From Pholis gunnellus (Eukaryota > Chordata > Actinopteri > Perciformes > Pholidae): 64,000 bases of DNA. Location: positions 18,339,262-18,403,261 of the forward strand of contig OU342819.1 of the NCBI GenBank assembly GCA_910591455.2, given 5' to 3'. Within the stretch, counting starts at the first letter, position 1, and each line of letters begins with the position of its first letter. Shown here in pieces: positions 25,201 through 31,200 of this stretch. Made by a program: the position numbers and the translations under genes. Under the pieces are notes generated by a model. It did not search any database. It was not told where the DNA came from and worked only from the letters and a program-made list of their open reading frames with translations.

Positions 25201-28200
25201 AACAAACAAAGCGCTGTAGCTATGGCAATGCCAGCAGGACGATAGCTTGTACAGCACTAATGCAGCCAGTTTGTCCAGCAGATCTCACTGAAAGCTGAAA
25301 TGTTGGTGTGCGACGAGCAGACTGTGCCATTAGTGAGCAGACAGGATGAGGACAACAGCCTCAACATATTCCTGCATGGCCTCAGTAATGAAAGGAAATC
25401 TATGAGAAGTCAGGTTTCCGTTGGGAATATTAGCACCAGTGCGCTAATCTTCCGAAGAGGAAACGGAAACATTAAGGTGGTAATGTGAGAGTCTGGCAAA
25501 AGCTTAGCGGGAGTCATTAGAAATAGCCCTGAAACAGGTGGTAAGACACACAGGCTGCCCGTGTGTCATTAGCAACAGAGTAAAAAATAACCTTAAAAAC
25601 AAGAGCCATCATAACAGACCGAATAACTGAATGGGTCAGTCATCTGTCTCAGCTACAGTTTGTCAGTGCAGTGTCTGAGATGAACTGTCAGAGATAACAG
25701 ATTATTACGCACTCACCACAGGAGGGAGACTTTCGTACATGAACAAAACCTGTTTTGGGGGACATTTTTCATACACCTCCATTTATTTTAGATGCCATTT
25801 AATACACTTGCATCTTTGACAGCTTCCACATCTGGTCAGTAGATGGTGCCGTCTCTGCTTTGTCTCAAATGCACGACAACCCGTTGAAGATTAAAGAATA
25901 AATGTGAATTTTGTCTTTTAGGATCTTGTCCCTTATTAAATAAAAGTGCAGTTACTTTTATTTTTATTTCATGTTCTTTTATGTTATCGGCAGCATTGTT
26001 TGTATAGCATTATCACCTGTTTGAAGACTAAATCTATGAACTCACGAAGGAGAACTAGCATGATCTGAGTGTGTCAGACCTATTATCGTAGCTATGTTCT
26101 CTTATGGTACCTGTGTGATCTTTAGGTTTTACTATGTTAAAAACCAATTGACACACTTATACTTGTAAAAACACATCTCAGGCTAAACACATGCAGCTAA
26201 AACGAAACCTGGTTTGAAAGGGATTGGCTTATTTTTTTAAACAGAGCAGGATTCTAGCATTTCTACAATGACCGGTGGTAATAATTTGGGAAGCGAACAG
26301 GTCAAGCGACTTGAGCCTTGGTGATGCTATACTAAGGGATGTTTTGCTGCTCGTCGGTGCTCGCTGAAGGGTTTGCTCCGAGGAAGCCGTGCAGCTGTGA
26401 GCCTCGACTCTCTTTGTCACCACGCTTGCGTCGTGCACAGTCGCTCACCGCGTCGTTTCTGTGGCTGTCACGGGGCCATCTCAGCACAGGGCTGTAATTT
26501 GGACTGGCAGTGGATAGCATATAATCAACCCCCAAAAAGTTATTTTGGACGGCCAAAAAAACGACCAATGGGGGTGTTCTGCGGGAGAAGCCAGATGAGT
26601 TCACTGACTGGGAAAAGGCAAACGCATACACACAGCATTCTTTTGATCAGAGCAGATGGCAGCGGTTGTGCAGTAGATCGTGAGCACATGAGCCGCAAAG
26701 ACGCTGTGCAGCCTCCTGTGTGCGCTCAGTACCCTGAGGGGTCAGACAAGACAGCCCATGATAAACACAAGTCTGACTCAAACCGCAGGTCTCTTGGCTG
26801 TCAAATCGTAATCAGCGGCAAAATTGTCTTGATATTCCTCACGGAGAGTTATACTCTCTGCACCACAGTAGGACAATTGTTGGGTAATTATAAGTGGGAG
26901 CTTTCAGCTTGTTGTAAAGAAAAACACTGTCTTGTACTTCTCTGTATGTAGACAGGTTCTCTATGTGCTTCCCCACAATTTGAAAGAAGAGCACTTTACT
27001 CAAATAAGTTTGACAATGTATGTCTTTAAGTGAGGCCACAGTTACAGACTTGTAGCATTTTGGGAAAACCCCGGACATCTTTGTCATGTCAGGGAGCTTC
27101 AGGCCTCAGAGTGAAGGCCCAATGCAGGTTCAGGCTCTGAGATGTGACTACGACACAACTGTCAATAGTAAACTGAAAATATATATTTTAGCTGCTGGGA
27201 CCTGCTGTGGCCTCTTCATGTTCTCTTGGTGGTTCTCTGTGAGAACCATTATAATATAGAAATCCACGTCTAAAGTTACACCGTGACAGTAGCTAAGGAT
27301 TTTAAATGATTATATTAGCTCTTAGGCAGCACCAGTGCATTTGTCGTGCTGGTAGATAAATGTAAAATAAATATAAATCGGTGTAGTGTACATTATATTT
27401 ATGTTAGCTTTTGGTTATGAGAAAATATTTGCTCATCTAATTTCCCAGTGGAACAAGACTTGGATCCGAACGACAAACAAAATACAGCCCGAATGATTTA
27501 TTCCAATTAGAGTGCTTACAGCACATGCGACAAAGTGGTACATCGGTGTCAGGAAACAGTGGTTTTTTAGTGATTTATCTAAAGTTTGTACTAATTCCTG
27601 TGCAGTTTAGAGGAACAGCCATAATTAGCATAATTAGCACTTGCCCAATGGCAATCATCTGATAAAATGTCTCTTCCAAAACACACAGGATTAGCTGTTC
27701 TTTAACTTTGACCAACAAGCTACTTTAACAAGAAGCAACATTTAGCTTTGAATGTGTCAGGTTATGACATCAGACTTGAAGCTTTCTACCAGCGGGTGCA
27801 ACACTGACAGTGATATACTTGTAATATACTTGAGTATTTCTATCATATGCTCCGTGATACTTCATACCATTCTACCACACTTTAGGACGACTGCTTTTTC
27901 TTTTCTTTTACTCCAAACTGCTTCTGTTTTAAACTTCCATTGATACAGTATAGATGTATAGCTATGCAATAGATTGACACAATACAATAAGAAGACGATT
28001 CATTATCTTGCCAAATTATCTTTTGTTTTGTTTTGCTTGTTTTGGCTCAGTGGTTGGTACAGCAGGCTTATAGCAAACTCGCGTCTGTGTGGAGTTTGCA
28101 TATTATGTCTAAATGGATTTCCTCCAAGTGCTCTTGTTTCCTCCCTCAAAATGAAAACGTTCATGTTAGATACATTAGAAATACCAGCAATGAATGTGCT

Positions 28201-31200
28201 TGTTTTGGGCAGGTGACTTGTCCGGGCTGTACCCTGCCTCTCATCCAGTGCATGCTGGGATAGGATCCAACCCCAACAACACTGAAAATGATGGGTGGGT
28301 AAACCAAATGGATGGATTGTTCGATTTGTGGATACATGTTCATTATTCCTTATTATATTATATTGTATTTGTTACAGGAATGTCCACTTCCATCATAATA
28401 TAATGATGCTTCAAGAATTTCATCGGTCCGGGTTTCGGACCGTTTAAATGTTTTATAGGGACCTTTATAGCCAGACAACACTACGTTTCTTAAACACAAA
28501 AAATAACTGAATACTGGCACAAAAAGAGTCCATCAACAAAATGTCGGCAATTTGCTATGAAAGACGCCGTATCAGTTCTCACAGATTATCAGGTAAATGC
28601 CAGACAAATTGAGTCAAACTTTCTAAAACACAGCTTACACTACTCTGACATCTCTTTGCATGAAGTTCAACATAGCAGGAGTCCAAACAGTCATGCCAGT
28701 GCATCTGTTTTCTCTCTTAGTGTGATGGATGTGGGTGGGAGACGCAGACAGGAACTCAGATCCCCCAAAAGACACTCTTATAACAACATCCGACCTTTCT
28801 GGTTAAACACTATGCAAGAGTTCTCAGAAACCTTTACCACAACGGTTTGGAATTTATGAAATCAAAACATCAAATGGTGGGGGACTAGTAATGCGCTTTA
28901 CTTGATAGACGACTAGTTCACCAGCTGAACATGAAAATCACAGCTGCATTTAAAGGAACATGGTGTGTTTTGCAAGTTTTCCCACCTAAAAGGAATAGTT
29001 TGACATTTTGGGAAATAGGCTTATTAGCTTCCTTGCTGACAGGATCATGTCTGCATAATAAATGTGAAGCAGAGCTAAGTAGCTCGATGTTTCGAAACTT
29101 TTGAAACTTTAAAAAACAAGATATTTCTCTGTTAATGAGTGAGCTTTTCTCAGCAAGAAAGCGGAAAGGCCTATTTCCCAAAATGGGACTTTGGGACCAA
29201 CTTGTTGGTGCGATTGATTAAACAGTTCAAGCAAGTTTGTAGGGCCAACAGAATGATTTTCATATCATGGAAATGGCTGCTGTATACTTTAGACAAAATA
29301 CATCTGAAACACAGCAGCATTAGTTTGCAAAATGATAAGCTGTGACTAGTGGGGAAAATGTGTGTAAATTCAAGTCTGCCAAATGCTTTGAGAAACTGAC
29401 TTTGTGGTGGACAAGTATTGCCAGCGCTGCATGTCGCCGTTATAAAAAGCAGCAGTTTGCACATACCTGGAACCTCTTCAAGACCATAACTGGTGCTGTT
29501 GGGCTTAAACCGATCAGGTTGAACCTTCATGTTTGGACACAAGACATCTGAGGAGAGAGGACAACAGTTCAGTTAGACATGCTGTGAATCAGGATACAAT
29601 GATCTTCTGGGAGGTTAGGCAAGTGACTTTTATTGGTAGCCATCCTTTTTTTCGAAATCTAACCACGTGACAGGAAGCAGTCATTCTGATACTTTATGGA
29701 GGCGTCAGATGAAAAAGGTGTGGATTGTTGGATTGTTTTAGGAAATGGTGATCTCATTGGAACACAGTCTCTGGACTGATATGTGATCTTTGGAGCACCA
29801 GTGCAGACAGACTGTCCTTAATCTCTCCTGTTTGAAGTCTGCAGAGTGTGTGGTTCTACATGAGCATGAGGCACCTCCATAGGCTCAGGGAGCAGTAACA
29901 GTTTTATATTGCCACACACACACATATTTCAGTCATGGTGATGACATTGAGGAAGGCAATACACTCAGTTTACGTTTTTATTGGCAGGAGGGGTATTTTC
30001 TATCTGTGTCAAGATGCCAGCTTCCCTGCTCAAGAGCGCATATGTGGATCCTGTTCAGTTTATTGGATGTAAACATTGGAGAGATTGACATTTTAATAGG
30101 GTCGGTTCACCTAAATTACACAAAAACAACAAACTCGGAGGTGGTGAGTCGAGGTTGCTGCCGAAATCTTAGACGCGTTAGCAGCATGGCTGGGTGGCAG
30201 TGTCAATTGGTGGGTTCACCACTATGGTCCAGATAGAAACTATTGCAGGGATTGTCATGAAATTTGGTACAGACAACCATATTCTCCCCCGGGATACATT
30301 TCAACAACTATCAGTTTTCATCTAGCACGATAATCAGTTTCACATTTAACTGTCCTATTCTTTGTTTTATGACCAAACACCTGCAAAACAAATGGCATTC
30401 CATCTGCCTCAGCTGTACCTTATGTTTAGTGCTACTAACCAACTGCTAGCATGCTATTATGCTACATTTAGAAGGTGAACATGGTAAACATTATACCGGC
30501 CACATGAGCATCTTAGCATCGTCATCGAGAGCAAGTTAGCGTGCATGTTTTTAGCATCAACCTAAAGAGCTTCTAGCATGATCACTGACCCTAAGTCATG
30601 TTTGAATGCAATTCTTCATTTTGAGCACAATTGGAGAACGATGAACACAATTTCTATTGACTACATTTCATTTGAGTGTCGTGAGAAATCTGGGTAAAAA
30701 AAACCCGAAACTATCTGCAGCTTTACCCTTTACGCCTCGATCATGTAAGGCTTTTATCTGAGAATACATCCCATTTATCAATCTAAATTAAGGACTGAGA
30801 CAGAAAGAAATGTCCGATCCCCACTAATTAATTGGTGAATTTGCACAAATGAAAGACAAATCTCATCAGTCTGGTTTAAAATAACTTTGATCTGGTCCCC
30901 TGCATTCATTTTACAACTGACAAGGTGAACTTGAATAGAACCTCCTCACCCATCCCCACACAGGAAGATACATTTTCACATTGTTGATTAGGCATGACAG
31001 CAGTATCCTGTCATTAGCTTGCAATCAATCTGTTCAGAGAAACTTCTAATTAGACCTAATGTCAGCCCAACAATTTGTCTGTGTCATCACTGTCAGCCCT
31101 AAATATTATCTGAGGCCGAAAATATCACAGTGAGACACTCCAACTTCCCTAAAAGATCGAGTATCTGTCAAACTTCTACTATCAAACCCTGCAATTTTCT

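Larger units (their letters stand above)
24816..29466. other. col22a1 intron 3 (4.6 kb)
   Basis: No further TSPN exon is expected or seen. It contains a SINE-like repeat (28043-28320), a MITE (28985-29193) and a CpG-rich patch near 26340-26720. The 192-codon plus-strand ORF at 26373-26951 has no recognisable domain and is probably chance. Confidence 0.65.

Noticed and set aside
26373..26951. 192-codon plus-strand ORF
   Set aside because: No recognisable domain, no support from splice sites, low-complexity composition, and it lies in a col22a1 intron in a GC-rich patch where chance ORFs are longer.
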